From: DASUMP01 sp036277635
GTDB taxonomy: Bacteria > Actinomycetota > Acidimicrobiia > IMCC26256 > PALSA-610
Assembly: GCA_036277635.1 (NCBI GenBank)
Contig: DASUMP010000190.1
Span: forward strand, 1 to 32,287
Direction: 5' to 3'
DNA: 32,287 nucleotides
The stretch's first letter is position 1, and each line of letters opens with the position of its first letter. The notes under the pieces were generated by a model. It made no database searches, was not told where the DNA came from, and was given only the letters and a program-made list of their open reading frames with translations. The position numbers and the translations under genes were made by a program. Below, piece by piece: positions 7,245 through 13,951 of this stretch.

Positions 7245-8453
7245 GTGTCGCTCGCGATCGGCCTCGACGACGTCACCGCCGCGGCGGCGGTCATCGCCGA
7301 CTCGGTCGTGCGCACCCCGACGGCGGCGTCGCAGACCCTGTCGGAGATCACCGGCGCCGACGTGGTGCTGAAGTTCGAGAACCTGCAGTTCACGGCGTCG
7401 TTCAAGGACCGCGGCGCCGCCAACTTCCTCGCCGGGCTCTCGGCCGCCGAACGGACGCGCGGCGTCGTCGCGGCGTCGGCCGGCAACCACGCCCAGGGCG
7501 TCGCGCACCACGCGCGCCGCCTCGCGATCCCGGCCACGATCGTGATGCCGGCCGACACGCCGTTCTCGAAGCTCACGCGCACCGAGCTGCTCGGCGCGCA
7601 CGTCGTGCTCCACGGCGCCGACTTCACCGACGCGCTCGCCGAAGCGCAACGCATCGCTCGCGACGAGCGACGCGTGTTCGTGCCCGCGTTCGACGACGCT
7701 CGCATCATCGCGGGGCAGGGCACCGTCGCCCTCGAGCTGCTCGCCGACGCACCCGACGTCGAGGTGATCGTCGTGCCCGTCGGCGGCGGTGGCCTCATCG
7801 CCGGCATCGCCGTCGCGGCCAAGGCGCTGCGCCCCGACATCACGATCGTCGGCGTGCAGAGCGAGACGTACCCGGGGATGGCCGCCGCGCTCGCGAGCGC
7901 GCCCGCGCCGGTCGGCGGCAGCACGATCGCCGAGGGGATCGCGGTCGCCGAGCCCGGCGTGCTGACGCGCGCGATCGTGCGCGAGCTCGTCGACGACATC
8001 GTCGTCGTGCCCGAGGCCACGATCGAGGCCGCCATCGCGCTGTGCCTCGAGATCGAGAAGGTCGTCGTCGAAGGCGCGGGCGCGGCGACGCTCGCGGCGC
8101 TCCTGCACGAACCCGCGCGGTTCGTGGGTCGTCGCGTCGCGCTCGTGCTCAGCGGCGGCAACATCGACCTGCGCGTCCTCGGCTCCGTCGCCTTGCGCTC
8201 ACTCGCCCGGTCGGGGCGCCTGGTGCGCCTGCGCGTCGAGCTCCCCGACCGCCCGGGCGCGCTCGCCACCCTCACGACCACCGTCGGTGACCAGCGGGCC
8301 AACATCGTCGACGTGACCCACCGCCGCGACCTGCCCGGCGTGGCGCTGCAGCGGGCCCTGGTGGAGCTCACGGTCGAGACCCGCGACCGCGACCACGCGG
8401 CGCGCCTCGTCGAGACCCTGGAAGCACACGGCTTCGTCGTCCACATCGTCTGA
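7245..8453 (+). CDS. ilvA: Threonine ammonia-lyase with C-terminal ACT domain
   Basis: A 402-residue fold-type II PLP enzyme, predicted to convert L-threonine to 2-oxobutanoate and ammonia, the first step of isoleucine synthesis. K54 in FTASFKDRGA is the PLP Lys, SAGNHAQG (78-85) contacts the cofactor carboxylate region, and PVGGGGLIAG near 178-187 is the phosphate-binding glycine loop. Residues of about 330-402 (RLRVELPDRPGALATLTTTV) form one ACT domain, the arrangement of the shorter threonine ammonia-lyase type with a single ACT domain rather than the 500-residue E. coli IlvA. ACT domains usually bind amino-acid effectors. GTG 7245 is the only start that keeps the family length; no Shine-Dalgarno is present. 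A catabolic serine/threonine role is possible. The next genes encode an amino-acid importer. Confidence 0.88.
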   Translation: MSLAIGLDDVTAAAAVIADSVVRTPTAASQTLSEITGADVVLKFENLQFTASFKDRGAANFLAGLSAAERTRGVVAASAGNHAQGVAHHARRLAIPATIVMPADTPFSKLTRTELLGAHVVLHGADFTDALAEAQRIARDERRVFVPAFDDARIIAGQGTVALELLADAPDVEVIVVPVGGGGLIAGIAVAAKALRPDITIVGVQSETYPGMAAALASAPAPVGGSTIAEGIAVAEPGVLTRAIVRELVDDIVVVPEATIEAAIALCLEIEKVVVEGAGAATLAALLHEPARFVGRRVALVLSGGNIDLRVLGSVALRSLARSGRLVRLRVELPDRPGALATLTTTVGDQRANIVDVTHRRDLPGVALQRALVELTVETRDRDHAARLVETLEAHGFVVHIV

Positions 8454-8499
8454 CCCACGGCGTTCACACGGTTTCCGGGCGGATTCGCGGTGCCGCCGG

Positions 8500-8505
8500 T
8501 AGGGT
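8500..8505 (+). promoter_or_regulatory. -10 element of the amino-acid ABC lipoprotein gene
   Basis: TAGGGT, 31 nt before the TTG start. This transcript would have a leader, and it carries a strong AGGAGG at 8526-8531. No clear -35. Confidence 0.5.
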
Positions 8506-8536
8506 TCCCGCCAGTTTCAGCGACCAGGAGGCAACG

Positions 8537-9382
8537 TTGCGCAAGCTGGCAGCACTGACCGCCGCCGCGATCCTGGCCCTCGGCCTGGCCGCCTGCGGCG
8601 ACGACGACGATGACGACGCCGGATCCGGGGCGACGACCACCACCTCGGCCGAAGGCGAGCTCCCCGACCTCGGTGGCGAAGAGGTCACCGTCGCCGTCGA
8701 GAACGCGTACCTGCCCTTCAACTACATCGACCCCGCGACTGGCGAAGGTGCCGGTTGGGACTACGACGCGTGGCGCGCCATCTGCGAGACGATCAACTGT
8801 GAGGTGAAGTTCGTCGAAGCGGCGTGGGAAGGGATGATCCAAGCCGTCGCCGACGGGCAGTACGACGCCGCCGCCGATGGCATCACGATCAACGAGGAGC
8901 GCGCCCAGATCGTCGACTTCTCCGACGGCTACACCACTGTCGAGCAGCGTCTGCTCGTGCGCATCGACGAAGACCGGTTCACCACCACCGACGAGTTCGC
9001 GGCCGACGACAGCCTCAAGTTGGGCACGCAGCCCGGCACCACGAACTACGACGTCGGTGTCGAGCTCGTCGGCGAAGGTCGCATCGAGGGTTACGAGCAG
9101 TTCGCGTTCGCCGTCCAGGCGCTCATCAACGGCGACGTCGACGCGGTGATCATGGACAGCACGGCCGGTCAGGGTTACGTCGGGGAGAACGCCGAGGACC
9201 TGAAGCTGCTCGAGGGATCCCTGTCGAGCGACGAGCTCGGCTTCATCTTCCCGAAGGGCAGCGAGCTCGTCGAGCCGGTCAACGCCGCGATTGCCGCGTT
9301 GGACGCTGACGGCACGCTCGAAGAGCTGCGCCAGAAGTACTTCACCGAAGACTTCACGATCACCTACGACGATCTCGAGTAG
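8537..9382 (+). CDS. Polar amino-acid ABC transporter substrate-binding lipoprotein
   Basis: A 281-residue family-3 solute-binding protein. The signal ends in the lipobox LAAC with the lipidated Cys at residue 20. A six-Asp run and a Thr/Gly-rich tether to about residue 45 follow, and then the periplasmic-binding fold (EEVTVAVENAYLPFNYIDP, then DGQYDAAADGITINEERAQ). It would capture a polar or charged amino acid outside the membrane and deliver it to the permease encoded next. The start is a TTG, chosen because AGGAGG lies 5 nt upstream and the Arg-Lys signal peptide begins there. It is separated from the permease gene by a strong hairpin, so it is probably expressed above the membrane components. 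The ligand is not predictable from sequence alone. Confidence 0.92.
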   Translation: MRKLAALTAAAILALGLAACGDDDDDDAGSGATTTTSAEGELPDLGGEEVTVAVENAYLPFNYIDPATGEGAGWDYDAWRAICETINCEVKFVEAAWEGMIQAVADGQYDAAADGITINEERAQIVDFSDGYTTVEQRLLVRIDEDRFTTTDEFAADDSLKLGTQPGTTNYDVGVELVGEGRIEGYEQFAFAVQALINGDVDAVIMDSTAGQGYVGENAEDLKLLEGSLSSDELGFIFPKGSELVEPVNAAIAALDADGTLEELRQKYFTEDFTITYDDLE

Positions 9383-9407
9383 CGAGTGTCCAGCTCCGCA
9401 GCACGAC

Positions 9408-9438
9408 CGGTGCGCCAGGCGCTTCGCCTGGCGCACCG
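9408..9438 (+). terminator. Perfect 14-bp hairpin between the binding-protein and permease genes
   Basis: The arms 9408-9421 and 9425-9438 are perfectly complementary with a 3-nt loop; the core is GGTGCGCCAGGCG. Only a weak T content follows, so it may act as an incomplete terminator or as an mRNA 3' stabiliser within the importer operon. It starts 25 nt after the lipoprotein stop codon. Confidence 0.7.
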
Positions 9439-9474
9439 TCGTTGCGGCCACACCGTCGACGACCGGGAAGCCTG

Positions 9475-10287
9475 ATGGTGTCCATCGAAGGCCAGGACCC
9501 GCACGCGAGTGCCCCGATCGTGAGCGTGCCCGGACGCGGCTGGCGCGAGTTCCCGTACTGGCTCCTGGCGATCGTCGCGGCGATCGCCTGGATGTCGTAC
9601 CTGATCGCGACGCAGGACCGTTACGGCGACGCGTACGACGCGATCATCCCCGGTCTCCGCACAACTGTGGAGACGACCGCGTACGCCTTCGTCATCGCGC
9701 TCGTGCTCGGACTCGTGGCTGGGCTGGGTCGCATCTCGCGCAACGTCATCACGCGGAACATCGCGCTCACGTACATCGAGTTCATTCGCGGGGTGCCGAT
9801 CCTCGTACTCATCTTCACGATCGCGTTCGTCGTGGTTCCCGAGCTGAGCTCCGCATTCGGCTTCTCGAACGACACGATCACCAACCAGTGGCGAGCCGTG
9901 ATCGCCCTGGCCCTGATCTACGGCGCGTACCTCGCCGAGGTGTTCCGAGCCGGCATCGAGTCGGTCCCTACTGGGCAGAGCGAGGCCGGTCGTTCGCTCG
10001 GGATGAGCCACGCGCAGACGATGCGCCGCATCGTTCTCCCGCAGGCGATCCGGAACATGACGCCGGCGATCGGCAACGACCTGATCGCGATGCTCAAAGA
10101 CTCGTCGCTGGTGTCGGTGCTCGCCGTGCGCGACCTGACGCAGCGGGCGCGCCTCGACGCGGGCACCAGCTTCGACTTCCGAGCCACCTACTTGGTCCTG
10201 ACCCTCCTCTACCTCGTGATGACCCTGGTGCTGAGCCTCCTGCTCAGCTGGTACCGGCGTCGCCTCGGACTCGACGACCGTGGCTGA
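9475..10287 (+). CDS. Polar amino-acid ABC transporter permease (HisM/GlnP type)
   Basis: A 270-residue membrane protein with an initial helix at about 27-46 and further helices near 65-90, 100-125, 145-165 and 235-255. The cytoplasmic EAA loop is clear: EAGRSLGMSHAQTMRRIVLPQAIRN, in which the conserved Gly contacts the ATPase. The segment TTVETTAYAFVIALVLG near the start of the transport domain is typical of HisMQ/GlnP permeases. It would form a homodimeric channel with the ATPase encoded downstream. ATG 9475 has GGGAAG a few bases upstream; GTG 9478 is an alternative. The stop overlaps the ATPase start by 8 bp. Confidence 0.92.
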   Translation: MVSIEGQDPHASAPIVSVPGRGWREFPYWLLAIVAAIAWMSYLIATQDRYGDAYDAIIPGLRTTVETTAYAFVIALVLGLVAGLGRISRNVITRNIALTYIEFIRGVPILVLIFTIAFVVVPELSSAFGFSNDTITNQWRAVIALALIYGAYLAEVFRAGIESVPTGQSEAGRSLGMSHAQTMRRIVLPQAIRNMTPAIGNDLIAMLKDSSLVSVLAVRDLTQRARLDAGTSFDFRATYLVLTLLYLVMTLVLSLLLSWYRRRLGLDDRG

Positions 10288-11035
10288 ACCCGCGACGCCA
10301 CGATCGATGATCTCGTTGCGCGGCCTGACGAAGCGCTTCGGCGCGCTGACGGCGATCGAGAGCATCGACCTCGACATCGCACCCGGCGAGGTCGTGCTCC
10401 TCGTCGGACCGAGCGGCTCGGGGAAGAGCACGATCCTGCGCTGCATCAACCTGCTCGAAGTACCCACCGAGGGCGAGGTGTGGGTCGACGGGAACCAAGT
10501 GAACGCCAAGCGCGCTGACATCAACGCCATTCGCACCGAGGTCGGCATGGTGTTCCAGCAGTTCAACCTGTTCCAGCACCTCAGCGTCCTGGAGAACGTG
10601 GTGATCGCCCAGCGTCTCGTACGCAGGCGCGACCGTCACGAGGCCGAACGCATCGCGCGCGAACAGCTCGAGCGCGTCGGGATCCCGGAGAAGGCGGACG
10701 CGTACCCGCGCCACCTCTCGGGCGGCCAGCAGCAGCGCGTCGCGATCGCGCGGTCGCTCGCGATGCACCCGAAGGTGATGCTGTTCGACGAGCCGACGAG
10801 CGCGCTCGACCCCGAGATGATCAAGGAAGTGCTCGACGTGATGCTCGACCTCGCACGCGACGGCATGACGATGGTCGTCGTGTCGCACGAGATGGGGTTC
10901 GCGCGCGCTGCGGCCAAGCGCGTCGTGTTCCTCGACCAGGGACAGATCGTCGAGGAAGGTCCGCCGGCGCAGCTGTTCGAAGAGCCCCGGCACCAGCGCA
11001 CGAAGCTGTTCTTCGACAAGATCCTGAAGCACTGA
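10280..11035 (+). CDS. Polar amino-acid ABC transporter ATP-binding protein (GlnQ/HisP type)
   Basis: A 251-residue ABC ATPase that powers the importer. It has Walker A GPSGSGKST, Q-loop MVFQQFNLF, signature LSGGQQQRV, Walker B with intact catalytic Glu in MLFDEPTSALDP, and H-loop VVSHEMG. The FQQFNLFQHLSVLENV stretch is diagnostic of the polar amino-acid group. GTG 10280 overlaps the permease stop by 8 bp and implies coupling; ATG 10307 would shorten the protein by nine residues and is also plausible. The GNAT gene follows after 13 bp. Its intact Walker B Glu is a useful internal contrast to FtsE in this window. Confidence 0.93.
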   Translation: MAEPATPRSMISLRGLTKRFGALTAIESIDLDIAPGEVVLLVGPSGSGKSTILRCINLLEVPTEGEVWVDGNQVNAKRADINAIRTEVGMVFQQFNLFQHLSVLENVVIAQRLVRRRDRHEAERIAREQLERVGIPEKADAYPRHLSGGQQQRVAIARSLAMHPKVMLFDEPTSALDPEMIKEVLDVMLDLARDGMTMVVVSHEMGFARAAAKRVVFLDQGQIVEEGPPAQLFEEPRHQRTKLFFDKILKH

Positions 11036-11048
11036 ACCGCTGCCGATC

Positions 11049-11564
11049 ATGGCCGACGTCACCGTGCGCAGCGCGCGACCCGACGAGTACGAGCGCGTCG
11101 CGCAGGTCACGATCGACGCGTACCGGGCGCTCGAGGTGGATCACCTCTTCGACGGCTACGACGACGAGATCCGCGACGTCGCCGGGCGCGCGGAACGGGC
11201 GGAGGTGCTCGTCGCGGTCGACGCCGACGGTGCGGTGCTCGGGGCAGTGACGTTCGTGAGCGATCCGGAATCGGCGTGGCTCGAGTGGGCCGAGCCGGGC
11301 GAGGTGCAGTTCCGGCTGCTCGCGGTCGACCCGAACGTGCAGGGGCGCGGCGTGGGCGAGCTGCTGGCACGCGCGTGCGTGGAGCGAGCGCGCGCGCTCG
11401 GCGCGCCGATCGTGATCCACACGACGCAGTGGATGCACGGCGCCCACCGCCTCTACCCGCGTCTGGGGTTCCGGCGCGCGCCCGAGCGCGACGTCCACGA
11501 GCTGTACCCGGGCTGGGTGTTCGAGGCCTACGTGCTCGATCCGGCGCCCCCCGAGCACGCCTGA
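11049..11564 (+). CDS. GNAT-family N-acetyltransferase
   Basis: A 171-residue Gcn5-related acetyltransferase. Motif A is visible as FRLLAVDPNVQGRGVGELL, with the acetyl-CoA pyrophosphate loop Q98-GRGVG. Motif B follows near IVIHTTQWMHGAHRLYPRLGF, where the LYPRLGF segment is the usual C-terminal family marker. The acceptor is unknown and could be a small molecule or a protein N-terminus. It starts 13 bp after the ABC ATPase and may be co-transcribed with the importer, which hints at an amino-acid-like substrate, but this is inference. No strong Shine-Dalgarno is seen before ATG 11049. Confidence 0.85.
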   Translation: MADVTVRSARPDEYERVAQVTIDAYRALEVDHLFDGYDDEIRDVAGRAERAEVLVAVDADGAVLGAVTFVSDPESAWLEWAEPGEVQFRLLAVDPNVQGRGVGELLARACVERARALGAPIVIHTTQWMHGAHRLYPRLGFRRAPERDVHELYPGWVFEAYVLDPAPPEHA

Positions 11565-11574
11565 AGCGGTCGGC

Positions 11575-11580
11575 TACGGT
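11575..11580 (+). promoter_or_regulatory. -10 element of the second SDR gene
   Basis: TACGGT, 42 nt before GTG 11623, with AGGAGG at 11610-11615. The same hexamer precedes the CoA-transferase gene at 12734. Confidence 0.4.
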
Positions 11581-11622
11581 CCCCGCCCCGAGCGACCACG
11601 CAGCGACCCAGGAGGCACACCG

Positions 11623-12519
11623 GTGGCACACCTCGACGGCAAGGTCATCGCGATCACGGGGGCCGGCCGTGGCATCGGGCGCGCGGTCGCGCTCGCGTGC
11701 GCCGAAGAAGGCGCCGCCGTCGTGGTGAACGACTACGGCGTGTCGATCGACGGCAACGAGCCCACGAGCGAGGTCGCCGATTCCGTCGTCGCCGAGATCA
11801 CCGCGGCCGGTGGACGCGCCGTCGCCAACGCACAGTCGGTCACGACGATGGCCGGCGGTGCGTCGATCGTGCAGTCGGGGATCGACACGTTCGGACGCAT
11901 TGACGGCGTCGTGTGCGTGGCGGGGATCCTGCGCGAGCGGATGCTCTTCAACATGGCCGAAGAGGAGTGGGACCCGGTCATCGAGACGCACCTGAAGGGC
12001 ACGTTCACCGTGTTCCGCGCCGCGGCGCCGGTGTTCCGTCAGCAGAAGAGCGGCACGTTCGTCGGCTTCACCTCCGGCGCGTTCGCAGCGTCGGTCGCGC
12101 AGGCGAACTATTCGGCTGCCAAGGGCGGGATCGTGTCGCTCGTGCGCAGCGCCGCCGCCGGCATGCACAAGTACGGCGTCACCGCGAACTGCATCGCGCC
12201 GGTGGCGAAGAGCCGCATGTCGGGCAACGTGCCGTTCGGCCTCGAGATGGGCGAGCCCGAAGACGTCGCGCCGATGGTGGCGTGGCTCTGCTCCGACGCC
12301 GCCCGTCACGTCACCGGCCAGGTGTACACGGTGAACGGCGGGCGGGTCGCGGTGTGGAACCAGCCCGCCGAGGTGCGCGAGATGCGTACCGACGGCCGCT
12401 GGACGCTCGACGACCTCACCGCCCGCTTCGACGAGGTGGGACAGGAGCCGTTGCCGATCCTCGAGCGGCTCCAGGCGATGGAAGCCGCGGCGAAGTCGGG
12501 CGAGCAGCCGAACCGCTGA
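11623..12519 (+). CDS. Divergent SDR-family oxidoreductase (HSD17B4/Hsd4A-like)
   Basis: A 298-residue short-chain dehydrogenase, paralogous to the one at 6221-7120. It shares TGAGRGIGRA, VVVNDYG..IDG, the HLKGTF segment and a long C-terminal extension of about 50 residues. Y163 and K167 of the active site are present (NYSAAKGG). Two normally conserved features differ. The NNAG motif reads CVAG (98-101). The position 13 residues before the Tyr, normally the catalytic Ser, is T150 (FTSGAF) with a Ser at 151. Thr may replace Ser functionally, or the loop may be shifted by one residue. The GTG start is set by AGGAGG 7 nt upstream. A catabolic role on CoA thioesters is likely from the neighbours but unproven. 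Confidence 0.88.
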   Translation: MAHLDGKVIAITGAGRGIGRAVALACAEEGAAVVVNDYGVSIDGNEPTSEVADSVVAEITAAGGRAVANAQSVTTMAGGASIVQSGIDTFGRIDGVVCVAGILRERMLFNMAEEEWDPVIETHLKGTFTVFRAAAPVFRQQKSGTFVGFTSGAFAASVAQANYSAAKGGIVSLVRSAAAGMHKYGVTANCIAPVAKSRMSGNVPFGLEMGEPEDVAPMVAWLCSDAARHVTGQVYTVNGGRVAVWNQPAEVREMRTDGRWTLDDLTARFDEVGQEPLPILERLQAMEAAAKSGEQPNR

Positions 12520-12559
12520 CGCGTCTGCGTCCCTCGCGAAGATTCAGTCGAGTCTCGGG

Positions 12560-12579
12560 TCGTCGCGCCAGGGCGACGA
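12560..12579 (+). terminator. Possible terminator hairpin after the second SDR gene
   Basis: A 7-bp stem, TCGTCGC pairing with GCGACGA, with a 6-nt loop, 40 nt downstream of the SDR stop. No T-tract follows, so termination is uncertain. Confidence 0.3.
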
Positions 12580-12606
12580 TGATCGCAACACCGGCGCGAG
12601 GCGGCG

Positions 12607-12654
12607 TCGGTGTCACGACATCGTTGACCCCCCCGGCCCAACTCGTGACACCGA
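12607..12654. repeat. 12-bp perfect inverted repeat in the CoA-transferase upstream region
   Basis: TCGGTGTCACGA (12607-12618) is repeated inverted as TCGTGACACCGA (12643-12654), with 24 bp between arms. The spacer contains a C-rich run and a further GTTG/CAAC complement. It lies in the 250-bp gap between the SDR and CoA-transferase genes. It may be an operator half-site pair or an RNA hairpin ending the upstream transcript. Confidence 0.6.
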
Positions 12655-12669
12655 ACGTGGACTTCGCGC

Positions 12670-12726
12670 CGACGAGACGCCTCGGACTCGCTGCACGACA
12701 CGGTGAGCGAGCGGGGCGTCTCGTCG
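12670..12726. repeat. Second 12-bp inverted repeat, abutting the CoA-transferase promoter
   Basis: CGACGAGACGCC (12670-12681) is inverted as GGCGTCTCGTCG (12715-12726). A nested CTCGCT/AGCGAG pair (12687-12692 and 12705-12710) extends the symmetry. The right arm ends 7 bp before the TACGGT -10, inside the spacer between -35 and -10, a good place for a repressor operator. Confidence 0.6.
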
Positions 12727-12733
12727 CGTCGGA

Positions 12734-12739
12734 TACGGT
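12734..12739 (+). promoter_or_regulatory. -10 element of the CoA-transferase operon
   Basis: TACGGT, 30 nt before ATG 12770, which has a strong purine-rich Shine-Dalgarno (AAGGGGGG, 12755-12762). It lies directly downstream of the inverted repeat ending at 12726. Confidence 0.45.
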
Positions 12740-12769
12740 GCGCGCCGCACGTCGAAGGGGGGACGTCGA

Positions 12770-13951
12770 ATGCCGGGAGCGCTCGCAGGAGTGCGCATCC
12801 TCGATCTGTCGTGGGGCATCGCGGGACCGCTCGGGGTCCTTCTGCTCGCGGAGCAGGGCGCCGATGTCATCAAGGTCGAGCCGCCTGGCGGAGACCCGTT
12901 CCGCGTGTACGACGGTGCCCGCGTCTGGAACCGCAGTCGCCGCTCGCTGACCCTCGACCTGCGCCAGCCGGCGGGCACCGACGTGTTCCGCCGCCTCGCG
13001 AGCACTGCCGACGTCGTCGTCGAGAGCTTCCGTCCCGGCGTCGCCGACCGCCTCGGCATCGGGCACGAGGCACTGCGCGACGACTTCCCGAGGTTGATCC
13101 ACGTGTCGTGCCCGGCGTACCCCGCTGGTCACCGTCTCGCCGGACGGCCCGGCTACGACGCGCTCGTGCAGGCGAGCAGCGGGCAGATGTGGGAGCAGCC
13201 GGGGTGGCGTATGGGGCCCATCTTCTTGCACATGCCGATGCCATCGATGGGGGCGTGCTTCCTCGTCGCGACGGGCACGCTCGCGGCGTTGCTCGCGCGC
13301 GAGTCCACCGGGCGCGGTCAGCACGTCACCACGTCGTTGTTCCAGGGCGCGCTGCTCTACACGACCCAGATCTGGCAGCACGTCGAGCACGCGCCGGCGT
13401 CGTTCCACGAGCTGATGGGCAAGTCGTACCCGCCCGGCATCCACCAGCAGATGGTGTTCGAGTGCAAGAACGGTGAGTGGGTGCACGTGTCGGTGATGAG
13501 CGGGCTGACGCCCACGAAGAGCCAGGACGAGATCCTCGGTCTCGACGACGCGCCCGATCCGTTCACGTTCATGGCGATGCCCGCCGAGGAGCGCGAGGCG
13601 ATCAACGCGCGGCGGCGCGAGAAGTTCAAGGAGTGGAAGCGCGACGAGCTCGTGGCCGCGTTCCAGGAGCACAACCACGCGGTCGAAGCGATCATCCGCC
13701 CCGAGGAGATGTTCACGCACCCGCAGCTGCTCGCCAACGGCATGGTCGCCACGGTCGACGACCCCGACCTCGGCCCCACGACCCAGGTGGGCGTCCCGCT
13801 GCACCTGCTCGGCACGCCGGGCGCGATCCAGGGGCCGCAACCACGTGTCGGCGAGCACAACGAGGCGATCCTCGGTGAGCTCGGCTACGACCGCGACGCG
13901 ATCGCGCAGCTCGCGGCGTCCGGCGCCGTCCCGGGCGCGGAGGTCGCGTGA
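12770..13951 (+). CDS. CaiB/BaiF-family (class III) CoA-transferase paralogue lacking the catalytic Asp
   Basis: A 393-residue family III CoA-transferase. The N-terminal Rossmann part is typical (AGVRILDLSWGIAGPLGVLLLAEQGADVIKVE), followed by VESFRPGVADRLGIG and the ARESTGRGQHV segment. In active enzymes an Asp that forms the aspartyl-CoA intermediate (Asp169 of formyl-CoA transferase) sits about 20 residues before this last segment. In an ungapped comparison with the next gene that position is S159, and no Asp occurs between residues 131 and 178. The subunit is therefore probably non-catalytic on its own. Its TGA overlaps the ATG of the second paralogue by one base, so the two are likely made in equal amounts and may form a heteromer like BbsE/BbsF. 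The substrate is unknown. The start is fixed by the strong Shine-Dalgarno. Confidence 0.88.
   Translation: MPGALAGVRILDLSWGIAGPLGVLLLAEQGADVIKVEPPGGDPFRVYDGARVWNRSRRSLTLDLRQPAGTDVFRRLASTADVVVESFRPGVADRLGIGHEALRDDFPRLIHVSCPAYPAGHRLAGRPGYDALVQASSGQMWEQPGWRMGPIFLHMPMPSMGACFLVATGTLAALLARESTGRGQHVTTSLFQGALLYTTQIWQHVEHAPASFHELMGKSYPPGIHQQMVFECKNGEWVHVSVMSGLTPTKSQDEILGLDDAPDPFTFMAMPAEEREAINARRREKFKEWKRDELVAAFQEHNHAVEAIIRPEEMFTHPQLLANGMVATVDDPDLGPTTQVGVPLHLLGTPGAIQGPQPRVGEHNEAILGELGYDRDAIAQLAASGAVPGAEVA

Noticed and set aside
6221..9451. Minus-strand open frame of over 1000 codons across ilvA and the ABC lipoprotein gene
   Set aside because: Only the part from 7120 downwards resembles a protein family (SDR). 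The rest is antisense to well-supported genes and is low-complexity Ser/Thr/Arg translation typical of GC-rich shadow frames.
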